DNA of 64,000 nt from Rhabditoides inermis (taxonomy: Eukaryota; Nematoda; Chromadorea; Rhabditida; Rhabditidae). The stretch lies in assembly GCA_963966185.1 (NCBI GenBank), contig CAWZYM010000114.1, positions 593,501-657,500 of the forward strand, read 5' to 3'. Under the pieces are notes generated by a model that ran no database searches, was not told where the DNA came from, and saw nothing but the letters and a program-made list of their open reading frames with translations. Every line of letters begins with the position of its first letter. Position 1 is the first letter of the stretch. A program made the position numbers and the translations under genes. Of the stretch, positions 33,601 to 45,638 are shown piece by piece.

Positions 33601-36031
33601 CCCTCTCTCTTTCTCTTTCTCTTTGTCGTCTCTCTCTTTCTCTCGAGAGGGATGGGGTACATGAGGATATTTGTCCCTAGCCAAAGTTCTCACAAATATA
33701 TATATATAAATATACATAAAAATGTTACAATGAAAGGAACGTTTTTTTTTATAATGGCGTTTCGATATCTGAATATCAGTCCCGTCGGTCACCTCTCTCT
33801 CTCTTTCTCGCATCGCGCGACTTTCGCCCTTTCCTTGCTCTCCTTTCGTTTTGCAACGTCATGGGTCATGGGTCCCAAAATCAAACGCCCTGCCACCCTG
33901 TCGACCAGTCAAGCTTATCTCGACCAGACATTTGGAAATACACACACACCCATAAATCACCCGGATTTGATATGATCTCAAGTGCATGTTATCGTAGCCA
34001 TTTGGCATGTGCTGCGGCGCGATCACTTTTATCTTTTATCAGTGTGTTATCACGGTTGTAAACATTCTGCGCACGCAAGCGCGCGCACTTCCTAGTTCGC
34101 TCTTCGAAAGAACTAACTAAGTGTCTGCTCAACATGGTGGTGCGATGGCATTTGCAGCTTTTGCCTGTCTGAACCGACAAAAAACTGCCTATGATTTACG
34201 ACAATAAAGTAACGTTTCGGTTGTGCAAACAAAATTGCGATAAGCGAGCGAGCGATATCAAGATTATGTGAAATGACGAAATGTCGCCTGTCTCGTGAAT
34301 CACACATAGTACGTTCACTAATCGAACACAAGATCCGGGCATCCGGGAGAGGATTGAAAATTGATTTCACAATTAAGTTTGAAAAATACACGCTAAAGAT
34401 CAAAATATCTCTGTACTGATGAACTGTGTCAGTGTAATGAGCTATTTTCGCAACCAAAGGGTGTGAAAAATGTTTTGTATGCACTGCATTTGCGAATAAT
34501 TTAGTTATGGAAGTGCAGCTACTAGAACCATGTGTGATAAGTGATGGCACCAGGAAAATCATAATCAGATCTCGAATCAAGTATTACATCATGACAATGT
34601 AATTTACAGTAAGATTACGGTAAAGTACAGTAATATCAGAGAAAGCGTTACCTCAAACTTGGGTAATCAAACCGAATGTTTTGAGAGATGGACTGTGGGA
34701 AGGGCGCTGGATTCGATTGCCAAGACACTTCAGCTGGAGGGAATCGATCCCGCCATCGGCCTGGTGGGTTTTGGTATTTTTCACCAGTTGGTACCATCAG
34801 TTGGTCATCACCAGACATTATAAAGTCAAATAGTCTTTACGTATTTTTATTTGTTAAGCAGCCTCTAGATAAAGGGTCAACGGAAAATACGGTTACATTG
34901 CTATTGTTGATCTTCCGATGTTGCATCCGCTCATTGATCCACTGTAAGAAACGAGAAAAAAATTCCATTTACAATATGCGCTACGTGTCTCTCTAAAATT
35001 GTCGGCACCTGCATCGCTGACTTGCAAGTCTGTGCAAGCTGGACCGAGTGTGCGCGTCATACCTTTCTCAGTATGACTATGCTATTCGGAAACGCTGTGA
35101 TCGCGTAAGTGTAAACTCGCTGAGTGATCTTTCACCTATTTATATAGCGTGCGGGCGTGCGGCAGATGTAATTTGCACACGCTGCGCGTTATTCATACAC
35201 CCCAATGTGTTTCAAATGTGTCCTATCTCTATAATAATAACGTCGCCGAAATGTCACCTCAACCTCCAAGGTGCAAAATGCGTGCAAAAAGCGCAGTGGA
35301 AAATGTGAAATTTTTGCGTAGTTTCAAAGTGCTCTTTATCACGGATCGCAAGTACATTCACTAGAAGTTCTTGCTGGCTATTTGCGATCACAAGAGTGCA
35401 TCGTAATTTTAGGAGAATTGGAGATCAAGATGTATGATGTATCAGGTCGGTCCGGATGGTCGGTCCCGATTTTCGGTCCGGATGCCCTATTTGTGAGAGT
35501 ATGGGGATTTCGAAATTTATATAACGTGATTACTGTAATGGAACAGTTTGGATTACAGTAGTATTTGTCAGTTTTAAACGTGATTGGATGTATGCAGCTG
35601 CGTTTTAAAACAAAATCCCCAGATGGTTGCTGGAAGTGAAAGCTGAATAAGCTAGATTACGTAAAAAAACCGTTATCGCAAGTTCTCAACAGCGAAAGGT
35701 GTCTCGCCAACCTTTCCCTACAAGATATCGTAGTTTTGTCCGAGAAAAATGATGGGGCTGGAGCGCTAGAGTCTACTCGAGAGAGCAACAACAAATCAGA
35801 AACATACAAATCACGGGCAGATTAGAAATTGCACGAAAAAAGTGTTGAATTAAGAAGGTGATTTACGAATGAAAATATATAACACAAACCGCGGTCTGAT
35901 GATGACCCGTGTTTTTTCAGGTGGCTCGCGCGTTTGAGAGAGATTCCGAGGATCCTCTCGACATGGCGACTTCCGTCGGTAGCAAGTTGACCGACATGGG
36001 TACGGTAGTCGTGCGGGTCGTGCAGATATAG
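27659..36031 (+). CDS. ZFAND1: AN1-type zinc finger protein ZFAND1
   Basis: ZFAND1 is a two-AN1-finger adaptor that brings p97/VCP and the proteasome to arsenite-induced stress granules. Exons: 27659-27716 (MAELPHIGKHCFLASCRR), 27792-27834, 27919-28025 (HRLSHGCDVSKVYD), 28630-28693 (VVCPYCQLNFC), 30145-30225 (HRHASDHSCAQLPVKINK), 31326-31409, 33101-33163, 33454-33540 (CDQMVVFAEDEEG), 34686-34763 (RWTVGRALDSIAKTLQLEG), 35921-36031 (DPLDMATSVGSKLTDMG, then VVVRVVQI and TAG). Both AN1 fingers keep their Cys/His ligands. The C-terminal ubiquitin-like domain aligns to the end with the human protein (WSIGKAID region, then the last strand). All joins I checked keep frame. Introns are unusually long for this window (up to 1.7 kb) and hold repeats; the last exon is enclosed by an inverted repeat. 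Confidence 0.93.
28130..28600. repeat. 42-bp minisatellite in a ZFAND1 intron
   Basis: Units with TTCGTTCTCTTAGGATTACG recur every 42 bp (for example at about 28260, 28302, 28344 and 28386), with diverged units on both sides. It is the reverse complement of the array at 1257-1500. Confidence 0.9.
30026..30118. repeat. dispersed repeat, copy A
   Basis: Starts CACTAGGCATTGTATTATTG and ends TTCGAGATAAACATTCTGAT. A second copy with the same order of motifs is at 32058-32157. Both lie in ZFAND1 introns in the same orientation. The ATAAA-TTTTGAT-like end could be the 3' end of a mobile element, which is inference. Confidence 0.65.
32058..32157. repeat. dispersed repeat, copy B
   Basis: Starts CAGTAGGCGTTGCATTACTG and ends TTCGAGATAAATATTTTGAT, collinear with 30026-30118. 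Confidence 0.65.
33346..33442. repeat. 8-bp tandem repeat abutting a splice acceptor
   Basis: About twelve GATTGACT/GATTGACC units end ten bases before the CTGCAG acceptor of the ZFAND1 exon at 33454. The array thus occupies the place of the branch point and polypyrimidine tract. The repeated TGAC/TGATTGAC offers many branch-point-like sites. Confidence 0.85.
35806..35869 (+). mobile_element. left arm of an inverted repeat enclosing the last ZFAND1 exon
   Basis: ACAAATCACGGGCAGATTAG ... GCACGAAAAA ... AAGGTGATTTACGAA. The reverse complement, with a few changes and a 12-15 nt insertion, is at 36382-36459. The arms are about 65-78 bp and the span is about 654 bp. Between them lie the end of an intron, the last exon (35921-36031) and the 3' flank. 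Confidence 0.75.
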
Positions 36032-36381
36032 GGGTACTGTAGATTGTATCCGAGTCACTGGTACCTCATATTTATCACAAATATACTTACTCCAATTTGT
36101 ACTATTTGTAGTCGTCTGGCGCGTAGTTAGCACGCGCGTGCTCATTTCACGGACAGCTCTTTTTTCTAGAAAGGCGAGATAAGACGACACTCACTTCCTG
36201 GGCGTTTCTCTTTCTTTTACTACGCGCCCATTCATCACTGTTGAGAGTCAGCCAGTAACGTCTCCTCGAACCTATCGTGCATCTGTCTGTTGTGTCTTGT
36301 TGTGCAGAGATAAACTCACTTCTTCATGCTATTTTGTCCAGTCAGAGTTTTCAAACCGCCATCTATTCTCAATTTCTTTTT

Positions 36382-36459
36382 TTCGTAAATCACCTTGTTG
36401 ATTGTTCTACACTGCGATGTTTTTTTCTCGTGCAATTTCTAATGTGCCCGTGATTTGTG
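36382..36459 (-). mobile_element. right arm of the inverted repeat around the ZFAND1 last exon
   Basis: TTCGTAAATCACCTT ... TCGTGCAATTTCTAATGTGC ... CCCGTGATTTGTGA, the inverse of 35806-35869. It marks the right end of a foldback (MITE-like) structure or a second, oppositely inserted copy of one element. Confidence 0.75.
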
Positions 36460-38950
36460 ACTCATAAGCCAAACAAACATAATTACACCGCGGATACGGT
36501 AGATCTTCAATGTTTAACCATATAATTGCATATTAGTCCGTAAGATTAGTCAGTTCTATTGGTTAGTAAGCCGAAAAGTCCTCTGAAAAAAGACGTAAGA
36601 GAATAAATTTTTTCGGAAAAATAGAACGCACAAAAGAACTTTTTTAACGATATGCAAATGTATGATGTCACAAGAAGTATTTATTATGGAACATTTTGTT
36701 TATAAAACAAAGCCCATTCGCGGGAAAAAAATATGTCATGGATTTAGCATAATCCCTCGTAATGCAGGGATAAGTTGTGGAGTTCGCGCTGGATTCACCA
36801 CATTAATACCCGTCATAATCCTCACTTGTACAGAATAGTACTATGTTTGTGAGCTGAATGCGCTTTGTCAGCTAATTCCCCGCGAATCTGAGTCAAGATA
36901 AACAAATCATTGAACCGGATTAATGATTTTTGATTTGTCTCGTGCCCTTTTTGAACGGATTTGACTTTCTTAAAAAGCGTGAGATAACCATGATTTATTG
37001 TTTGCCTGTTCAGAAAAAAAAATCTATTTTTATATTTCTCTTTAGAATGTGAATGTTTCGTATCTTTAGTTTTCTTTGAAAATTCATAACTGTAACTACA
37101 ATTTTTCAAAGATACGTCCATGTATTTTTTACGAATGAAAAAGTCACACGTGTTGTGTCTGATACACAATCTTATCACAATCCTCTTCGGAATGTGGTTA
37201 ATTGATCGTTCGAACACCAATTGTGACATTTCTTACACAAAACAAATAAGTTTCCAAGAATGTCATTCTATTATAAGTCGGTGAACTTTATTTGTGCACA
37301 CAACTCAGTTTTTTCTCCATCCACCGGATGCGAAAAAAAGTAGTCCGGGAATTGCTATCCAAATATATATCAACCATGTGTTTTGATAGGGTGACGTTTT
37401 CTTTCACAAAAAACACCGTCTACCCGAGTGCACTGCGTGTTTCCTTTTCACATACTGAGAGACACTTTTTATTAGCGGAAATATCGGCTGTACTACGGTA
37501 ACAATAAAGCCGAAAGACCAAACAGCGAGTTCGTTGCGCCGGCGAAATAACACGTTTCCTTTTTCCGCTCTCCCCTCCTGCATCCTGCAACTCAATTAGC
37601 AATTACTCTCGAGTAAGCACGGGGTATAGAGTTTAGAGCAAAGATTCAATTGTGCAGCACTTATTGTTCTCAATGGGTTCGAAAGGTACAAGAAGTGTTC
37701 AACGGTTATAGGTTACAATTGAAAACGTGAGGGAGGAGAAACAGAAACAGAGTGTAATTATACTCTGCGCATGTGATTACTCTATATTTACGGTATATGA
37801 TGGTTCATAGAACGACTGAACCGTCTTTCTAGATTGCTCAGACTGCCGAGTCCAATCGAATGTTGAGTGTAACTTAATGAGCGTAATGCATATATTGGTT
37901 GCTTGATTCCGATGATGACGTTGCTTGTCGAGAACTATTCACGCGCCTATCGAGCCTTGGTACGCATTTATGAATAGTGTAGATGCGGAATGCAAGCAAT
38001 AAGCATGCGTACCGTTTTTCTACGCTGCTCTGCACTTTCAATTGTCATTTGACTGGCCGGAGATTACGGTAGCGTAATCGCTGCAAAACTGCACGCGCTG
38101 ATGCTATCAGCTGGCGAACGCCCAGAGTTGAAGCTGAAAAAAGTTAGAGAGAGAGAGAGATAGAACGAGAGAGAACGAGAGAGAACGAGAGAGAACGAGA
38201 GAGAGCCCTTTTCGCGTCGTGTTATGGATCAGAGCGCCTATTGAATGTGAAATGTCACGTCTATTATTAGGCTGCTCTCTCATTCTCTCTTCCTCCCTTC
38301 CTCTCTCTCTCCCCCATTTTTCTGCGTGATGTGTCTGCAAATGGGCACTTTCTGTATTAGGTGTTGCGTCGCATGTCTGTCTCATTTCCATATTCGCATA
38401 GCGTAGGCGCAGAGACGACGTTCTCTTTTCATTTGCGCGTCGAGAGTGGAGAGAATAGACGTTGGCGAGAAAGGGGGGCTCTGTCTGAGTGACGCGTGAC
38501 GTATGCTTGAACTATTCCTGACGACATCACGCTTGCAGACATTCTTTATTGGCGCTCCACGTCAAGTGGTTTTCAGTTGGAACGCCGTATTTGCAGACGG
38601 GAAAGGTGCGAAAAAGTAACACCGTAATCCGTAAAAAAAGTCGCAGTAGACAGCGAGTGTCAGAGTATGTGGATCACAGATCACACAGTCTCTTCGAATA
38701 GTGCGATAGTGTGGTGGATACTAGTCTGGCCGGCACCGCTTTTTGCTCCGCTCGCCTTTTCCTTCTCACTTTTTTGAGATGCGTGGGGCAAGTGACGAGG
38801 AATAGAGAATGCTTCGTGTGCGATTGTGTTTGTGGAGTCTGCTGACCTTTTTGGTTTTGAGAATCCGAGCGCTTTTGGATTACTTGGTGATTTCAATGCT
38901 TAGATTTTTGCACTCGGTTTTTACATTTACTAACACAGTTTTAGTAAGTA
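36460..38950. other. AT-rich intergenic stretch without a supported gene
   Basis: No recognisable coding exons, splice chains or RNA genes seen. It includes an AG tract with GAGAGAAC units at about 38145-38205, several TACGGTAG-type short motifs, and only short open frames with no conserved motif. Confidence 0.5.
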
Positions 38951-39172
38951 GAGTTAGTTTCACCCGACGTAATGCAATAAAAACATTTTGTCTATACAGC
39001 AGTAAACAAACCAGCTCCAATAGTTTGATCAAGGTATGCGTCCATTAAATCTCAATGCAATTTGCAAGCATAGCACATTCATTTTATTGCAGAAAAACAG
39101 GTTTTTTAAAACTATATTCAGATTGATGAATTGTATGAGCTTTTATTCTATTACGTCGGGTGAAACTAACTC
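38951..39172. mobile_element. MITE-like element with terminal inverted repeats of about 32 bp
   Basis: Left end GAGTTAGTTTCACCCGACGT (38951) and right end ACGTCGGGTGAAACTAACTC (39153-39172) are perfect inverse complements over 20 bp, with imperfect pairing beyond. The 222-bp element has no coding capacity. No clear target-site duplication is visible. Confidence 0.8.
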
Positions 39173-39440
39173 TTTTTTCTGTTACGCGAGTCTAAAAAGA
39201 ATGGTGCGGTTTTAACGACATTTCTCGTTAGGTGGGACATTTGGTCTATTTTGATGAACTTTATCCAATTCAATGCTTGCGACGGTCACATACATATCAG
39301 TTATCTGATGTCGCTGAAAATAGGAGAGAGAGAAAATAGTGAATAATGTCCAATGCGTCTGCAGAGCCCAACATTATGTTGTGGCAATATATTTTGACGC
39401 TAAATGTTCCCCCGGTGTGATTTCGAACCTGCAATATCTC

Positions 39441-39506
39441 TCTGATCAGCAAATTGAGTGATTTGATCTGCAATCTGCATGGTGGTGATGATCTTGGATA
39501 TCTGAT

Positions 39507-39551
<45 letters not shown>

Positions 39552-39680
39552 CTCTCAGGAATCCGGGTGCAAGCGTCTCTCCCGCACCCAAACGCCCTTG
39601 ACTCGTCCTGCAAACATGTCGTCGACAGGCGTACGGCGTAAACCAGCCCCCGTCTAGCCCGGTGGTCTATGATCTACATT
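39441..39680 (+). other. GC-rich exon-like island, unassigned
   Basis: After a CT tract (39511-39548) ending in a TCTCTCAG acceptor-like site, a GC-rich open stretch runs to a stop at about 39655 (contains MSSTGVRRKPAPV). A second such island (about 40255-40350, MRKGKGDRRKKKRAAGQ followed by a GTGAGA donor-like site) lies just beyond the GA tract. Both could be exons of one unrecognised gene or chance; there is no homology I can name. Confidence 0.2.
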
Positions 39681-39809
39681 TGCATATCTCTCACTCACTC
39701 ACTCTCTCTTCCCCCCCTCTCTCGATCCCCTCTCCTAGACCATTCACCATTCACCAATGATCGTCTGCCAGAAGTCGTAAATATTGGCGGGGAAGATATT
39801 GGCGCGCGG

Positions 39810-40144
<335 letters not shown>

Positions 40145-40807
40145 ATACCTGGCGGCCCGCCAATTACATTACACATTCCACGTCTCTTTATATTCCCATG
40201 CGATGCTGTGTTTGGATAGAGGGTGGCACGTCACCGCATTGCCTCTCCATCCCGCGTCACTCGCACCTCAAAAAACGTCGGAAGATGAGGAAAGGAAAGG
40301 GCGACCGGCGCAAAAAAAAACGCGCCGCCGGCCAGACTATTATCTGCATGGTGAGACAGGTATGAGGTATCGAGTCAAAAAATCAAGAATCAAAATGTGT
40401 CGGAACCTCAATTGACATTTGACTGTTTGGCTGGGGAGGTGAGGAGGGGCGGTGCAAGGGGAAGACAGGTATGAGGGAGTGGCAGGATGACATTAAAAAG
40501 AGATTTCCTGGATTTCAATTTACATTATCAGCATTCCCCACGCAACTTTGTGCACTCGCGAATTAGCATTTGGCGGCTAGAGACTAAGCCCAAGTGTCTA
40601 AGTCCATGCACCCAGAATAAGATCGTTCTTGAATTTCTGTTTTTCGAATTCTTGCTGGTTTCGTCTGCAACGCCATCTTGGGATTGCGCAGAACTGCACG
40701 TCAGAATTTCATGATCCCACGCGTCAGAAGATCGTAACTGCAACGTAACTTTTTGAATCAATCACTCACATTTTTTAAAAACCAAAAAAAAACATCATGT
40801 TCCATGT

Positions 40808-40930
40808 TATTAGGTTTTCTATCAAAATCAATGTCGACTTTCATTGATATTTTTTCAAAGAGGATTGCGAAAAATCGCATTGAAGATGACAATGAAAGTC
40901 GGCACTGATAAGAAAGCAAGAAGAACCTTA
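40808..40930. mobile_element. foldback hairpin element
   Basis: TGTCGACTTTCATTG (about 40831) pairs with CAATGAAAGTCGGCA (about 40891). The pairing extends outward imperfectly (AGGTTTTCTATCA with TGATAAGAAAGCAAGAAGAACCT), giving a hairpin of about 120 bp with a short loop. No coding capacity. It may be a small MITE remnant. Confidence 0.6.
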
Positions 40931-42462
40931 TTTGTGAGCCGATTTGAAAAAAGTTTTTTTTGTCTATATCTCAGTTGATGTCATTTCAGTCAATAGAGAC
41001 AATCACTGCAAACCAGTCCTTTACTAGGAAGTGCTATCAAAAGATAATGAGTGTATAGACGGAGGTGTGCCCGGAATAGAAAGTGTTTTTCGTGTGTGCC
41101 GGAAGGTGGGGGCTCAAGTCCTCAAGTCTGGGAATCATGTCATACCAGCCATTCGAGCATTGAACGCTCAGTCTCAGCCGTTTCGCACGACTCTTCCTGA
41201 GTGGGAGTGGGATTGTGAGAAGATGCGAGGAGGAGAGAAAAGCGAACGTCTGAATGCGTGCGCATTCCTGCGCCCCTTCCAAACCGTGCGAATCGCGTGG
41301 TGCCTCTCTAACATCTATATGATGAGTGGATGGGTGTGATTAAGCTACGTCACACCATTTCCTCGTTACCGGGGCCGGAGTTCCGACGTTTACCGGCGCA
41401 CGCGCGCAAAGTAGCAAATAGGAGGTCGTGAGTCGTGTAGTTATTATGTGCAAATCCAAATTATGTTGGAAATCGGAAACTACACTAGTTCCGTCGTATT
41501 CTACGAATCTATGACGACATGATTGAGCAATGAAAATGACAGGAAAGAGTTTCTAGTATGCACTAGAATTACAGATCCAGGCAACATAGACTTTTGTATA
41601 AGGGGGTTCAAACTTTGAATATAGAGAACACACTCCTTACCGCTTCGAACGGTGTTCTCTAGTATACGATTCTGTCTCGTTCAGTGAATAACACACTCGG
41701 CTATCAAGTCTACGCTAAATGTGTCTAGGATTTGCCTCCCCCACAGTTGATAGTAGTAGTCGGAGAGACTATGTTTGCGGCTGTGCAACCTATTCCCTAT
41801 TCGATTCTCATCTACATAACATCTAATGTCTGGCAAGTCACTACCGCGTGAAAAAAACGGCCTTGCACAAACTATTTCCATTATAGCTAGCGTAGCTATC
41901 TAGTTCTCTCTCTCTCTCTCTCTCTCTCTCGCAAACACTACTATGCGACCCACGCGCTTTCATATGTTGAATGGCGGCCGAGCCAGAAGTTGCCATTTGC
42001 CATTTGCAGCGTTTAATTACGTCATGACTTCAATAGGGTTCACTGACAACACTACTAGGACTATGAATGATTGGAGGTGGCCGTTTTTGAGCGGGGGGGG
42101 GGGGGAGAGGATGGGAATACACCATACACCGATCGGCTCATTCCTATGCGACATTCGCTCTTTTCCCTTTCATGCACCTTTGACCCTTCCGGAAAAGTCG
42201 CGTGCTCGAGTTTGACCCAAATATCGAATCGACGCAACTGCACACATAGCTAACTAGTTACTGTTTAGGGTCAAGCATACGCTGATAATCGGATTAGTTG
42301 AAGCGAAATTCACATCAGTACATATGTGATGTGTGTGACCCACATAGACCACATAACCAAATGTCCAAATGCTACGTGAGAGCTGAACATTACATAACTA
42401 CTCTACATTTGTGCACGTAGTATTAAAGGAACATACCTCTCTAAATTTCGGGTATAAACTGC

Positions 42463-42755
42463 AACTGGCGCGTGATTGAAGGTCAAAATACAATCACTTT
42501 TCATTAATAAACTATATGCTAAAAATGAACAGAACATGTAGAAAAAGCGCTGCCAAGTTTTCATTTCGTAGTGAGAAATACCGTTTTGGGGTGCATGTTT
42601 CACTCTAATTAGAGGTGCACACTCAAGAACGGTATTTCTCACAACGTTTTGTTATGGAGTTGTACCGAATTTTCAACGTGTTCTATGCATTATTAACATA
42701 AAGTTTATTAAATTTTTTTAGTGATTGTATTTTGACCTTCTATCACGTGGCAGTC
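42463..42755. mobile_element. foldback MITE with nested palindrome
   Basis: Outer arms: CGTGATTGAAGGTCAAAATA (42471) with its inverse TATTTTGACCTTCTATCACG (42728-42747). Pairing continues inward through CAATCACT and AATAAACT stretches to about 60 bp. An inner pair, GTGAGAAATACCGTT (about 42571) and AACGGTATTTCTCAC (about 42628), nests inside. The whole 290-bp unit can fold into one long stem. No open frame of note. The surroundings (41340-44100) hold no gene I can support. Confidence 0.85.
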
Positions 42756-44149
42756 ACTATTTTTACCAATTTTTTTAGAGTCGCATGTTCATTGAGAGAG
42801 GCAGACGCTGGGGAAAACAAAGCAACAAATGTCGGCGAAACGTCGATGCGGGATAATGATGCGGGAACTACGTTGCTGGCTGACAGTTCGTGTCGTTAGC
42901 AAAATGCCACTAACACTATGAATGTCAGGCTCGCGGAGACGTGGATAAGTACGCGTCTGTATGTCACCGAGCCAGACGGTCGGAAAAAGTGCGAAAAGCA
43001 ACACTTTGAAGCGACTTCCGCGTTGTAATGAATATTTCGGGACTTTTTTTGGATTAGGTTGCACTTTGTTTAGCGGGTCGAAGCTGTAAAGAGGATGAGT
43101 GGTATTAGGTTATCAGTGCAACAAATCATGCCTACAACGTGGGAGTGCTTCTCAAAAAACCTTTAGAAAAAAGTCAAGACGTGAGTTGGCAACATTAGTG
43201 ACAAAAGGAACGAGATTTTTTTTGGAGACTCATCTTTGCGGACACTATTGTCTAGTGTAGTGAATTTGAAAGAAGAATATTTCTCAATATCATGTCAATA
43301 TGAGCTGAGGTTTTCCCAGAATTACTAAAGATCTGCGAGAAGCAATGAATTCTCATAAATCACGAAATCACGAGCGATATGCTATTTTCGGAGACTAGTG
43401 CGTTTCCAGAAAACTCGGTGGTATATATTTAGGCACCACACTCTAAGTACCCCAGGGATCATTTTGCGTACTTCTACGCTCATTCGCTTAATAGATCCTG
43501 CAGAGTTTAGAGACTATCGCAACTGTCTACGTCTAGAAATAATCATCAATGGGATTAACCGAGTAAGTATGATCTTGTAAGTCGTTTTGTTTCGACCGCC
43601 CAATCCCACCCGGCCACCCACCGCACGCAAACTAGATTGTAATCATCTGAAATGCATTCCGGAAGAATATAAATAGATCAACTGCAGTTCAAACAATACG
43701 TAAAATATTAGCATGCATGTCGCATGCGCAACAATGACACTCGATCTCGTGGGGGCGTTCTAAATAATGAGGCATTCTGGCAAACTTAGGGCAAACATGA
43801 AATGAATTGAATTTTTACAGTACAGTAATGATCTGCGTTTCACAATTATTGCGTGAAGTGTGAAATGTAGCTACAGTCTAGTGGTTAGGGAAACCAGAGC
43901 ATGTTCATAGACGCTGAACTCTGCTTGCTTGTTTTGCCAGGAGCCAGACTCCAACTTTTTCTTTAACAACCCGAGCGAACAGTGATAGTCGCGAGAGCTG
44001 TCTGCGCTCTCTCACCCATCTCCACTGTCTCGCCACTCTCTCATCTGCAGACGAACCTTGGGGCGTGTCTCTCTCTTGCCTCAGGCGTTGTGTCTGCCTA
44101 CGATCGTTCGCCCCGCCCCCTTCTGCCTTTCGGAGGGCGGACAGACCCC

Positions 44150-44160
44150 GTATATAGGTG
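44150..44160 (+). promoter_or_regulatory. TATA box of the activin-receptor-like gene
   Basis: GTATATAGGTG at 44150-44160, embedded in a GC-rich context (CCCGCCCC) and the same CCGTATATAGG form as upstream of the peptide gene at 1841. The ATG is about 340 nt further on, so either the leader is long or a 5' leader intron ends at CTCTACAG (44480-44487), 1 nt before the ATG. Confidence 0.5.
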
Positions 44161-44488
44161 TCGTGTCTCACCCGCCCCTTCACACTCCATCCCTCAGGCG
44201 GGCACACCCCGTTCGCTCGGGATTGCCTCAGGACAAACAGCTTCCGGCGCCCGCCTCTTATTTACTCCTGTGTTGTTTATTGGCAGTGCAGAGTGAGAGA
44301 GAGAGAGAGAGAGAGTGCGGTCGGAGCGGTCACTCACTCACTCACACTCACTCGATTCATTCTGTGCTATCTCGTATAGTGGTCGTTGATCAGCATTCGT
44401 GTATATTACTATTGCATCACCCCCACTTCGCCACTAACCCGCCCTTCATTGCAGTGTCTACTCTTCCTCTCCCCATATACTCTACAGT

Positions 44489-45130
44489 ATGCTGCGCGTT
44501 TTCGTTCTTTTCGTCTGCACCACTGTCGTCTTCGCACGCTCCAAATACCTCGGCTTGGACACGGACGAGTTGGAGCCGCACCACCATCACCACCACCACA
44601 ACAAGCACCACCACCACAAGACGTGAGTGGTGCTGGCGACTGGTGCGCCGGTTCTTACCACCAGTTTTGTAGGAACAACGACTTTGTCTCGTACGACGAG
44701 GAGGGCAAGGGCTACGTGCGTTGTGTGGTGAACCAGGACGGCGAGAAGTATGTGAGGTGAGTAGACGGATCAGCTGATCGCAGGAGTCAGCTGACTGATC
44801 AGCTGATTGCTTTAAGGCAGTGCGCGATTCCCGATGGCAAGAACGCCGAAGAGATGGGCTACGCGTGCTACGCGCTCTGGACCGACGACCAGCTCACCCA
44901 GGGCTGCTGGATCCACCAGACGGTGAGTATACGGTAGTGTCCGCTGGGGCGCGCTAATGTGCAACTGACGTGCCCTTTAATGCAGAACATAATTGAACGA
45001 CCCTCGATTTCAGATCTCTCTCGAGTCGCAGTGTCAGAAGAAGTCTTGCGCGGCGAAGAACTCTCCGCTCGGCGTGAATTTCTGCTGCTGTTTCGGTCAC
45101 GAGTGCAATGCGAACTATGGAAGTGACTGA
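44489..45130 (+). CDS. secreted His-rich protein with activin/BMP-receptor-like ectodomain
   Basis: Four exons join in frame: 44489-44622, 44673-44756, 44817-44922, 45014-45130, giving 146 aa. A signal peptide (MLRVFVLFVCTTVVFA) is followed by a His-rich segment (12 His within residues about 31-46) and then a cysteine-rich module. The module has YACYALWTDD, QGCWIHQT, SQCQKKSC and FCCCFGHECN. The CYxxW...QGCW...C...C...CCC-x-G-x-x-CN pattern is that of the Activin_recp (three-finger) ectodomain of TGF-beta family receptors. Translation stops right after the CN motif: there is no transmembrane helix and no Ser/Thr kinase, so the product should be secreted. A ligand-binding or decoy role is inference. 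The His cluster could bind metal ions. Confidence 0.82.
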
Positions 45131-45632
45131 GAAGCGGCGGGAAACGCCATAGGAGACCTACGACGGCTGCTCGTAGTCTAGACCGCAGCAGTAGCTACCG
45201 CACACATGCACCACTTGCACTCAGGGTAATACACGCGTCCGCACCTATCACCAACCCCCCAAGCACCTATCTCTCCTCGAAGACGCGCGCAATCACTTTT
45301 TGCCTTTGCATCTTTCGGCGCGCGAGGATCCGCCCCGCCACGCCCCGCCCACTGCGGGCAATCCCAACGCAACGTAGTCATCTAGTCATAAGTGTCTAGT
45401 TTAGCTATCTCGTCTAGCTAGCACACTCTTGCAATATACGGATACTCTGTTACTTTTCTTCTCACAAGCACCCTGATTCAACCACAGTGATATCGTTTAC
45501 AGTCCCGATAGCATAATTCGTTTACCTTATCCCACCGTTATACCACAGATCTGCGTACTGTTTTACTTCCTTTCGTGTCCGCGCACATTGTTTGTAACAT
45601 ATTGTCATGTGTCACACAAATGTTTAATTAAT

Positions 45633-45638
45633 AATAAA
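45633..45638 (+). terminator. polyadenylation signal of the activin-receptor-like gene
   Basis: AATAAA about 500 nt after the stop, within a TAATTAATAATAAATATATG stretch. The converging oxidase gene ends at 45888, so the two 3' ends lie about 250 nt apart. Confidence 0.65.

Noticed and set aside
39405..39435. TTCGAAATC-like T-loop on the minus strand, considered as a tRNA
   Set aside because: The T-stem does not pair and no acceptor or anticodon arm can be found.
41031..41339. 102-codon plus-strand frame in a GC-richer patch
   Set aside because: No domain, no convincing splice sites or promoter; left unannotated.
41617..41662. Short hairpin AGAGAACAC...GTGTTCTCT, considered as a miRNA precursor
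   Set aside because: Only nine paired bases with an unpaired 20-nt loop; too weak for a pre-miRNA.
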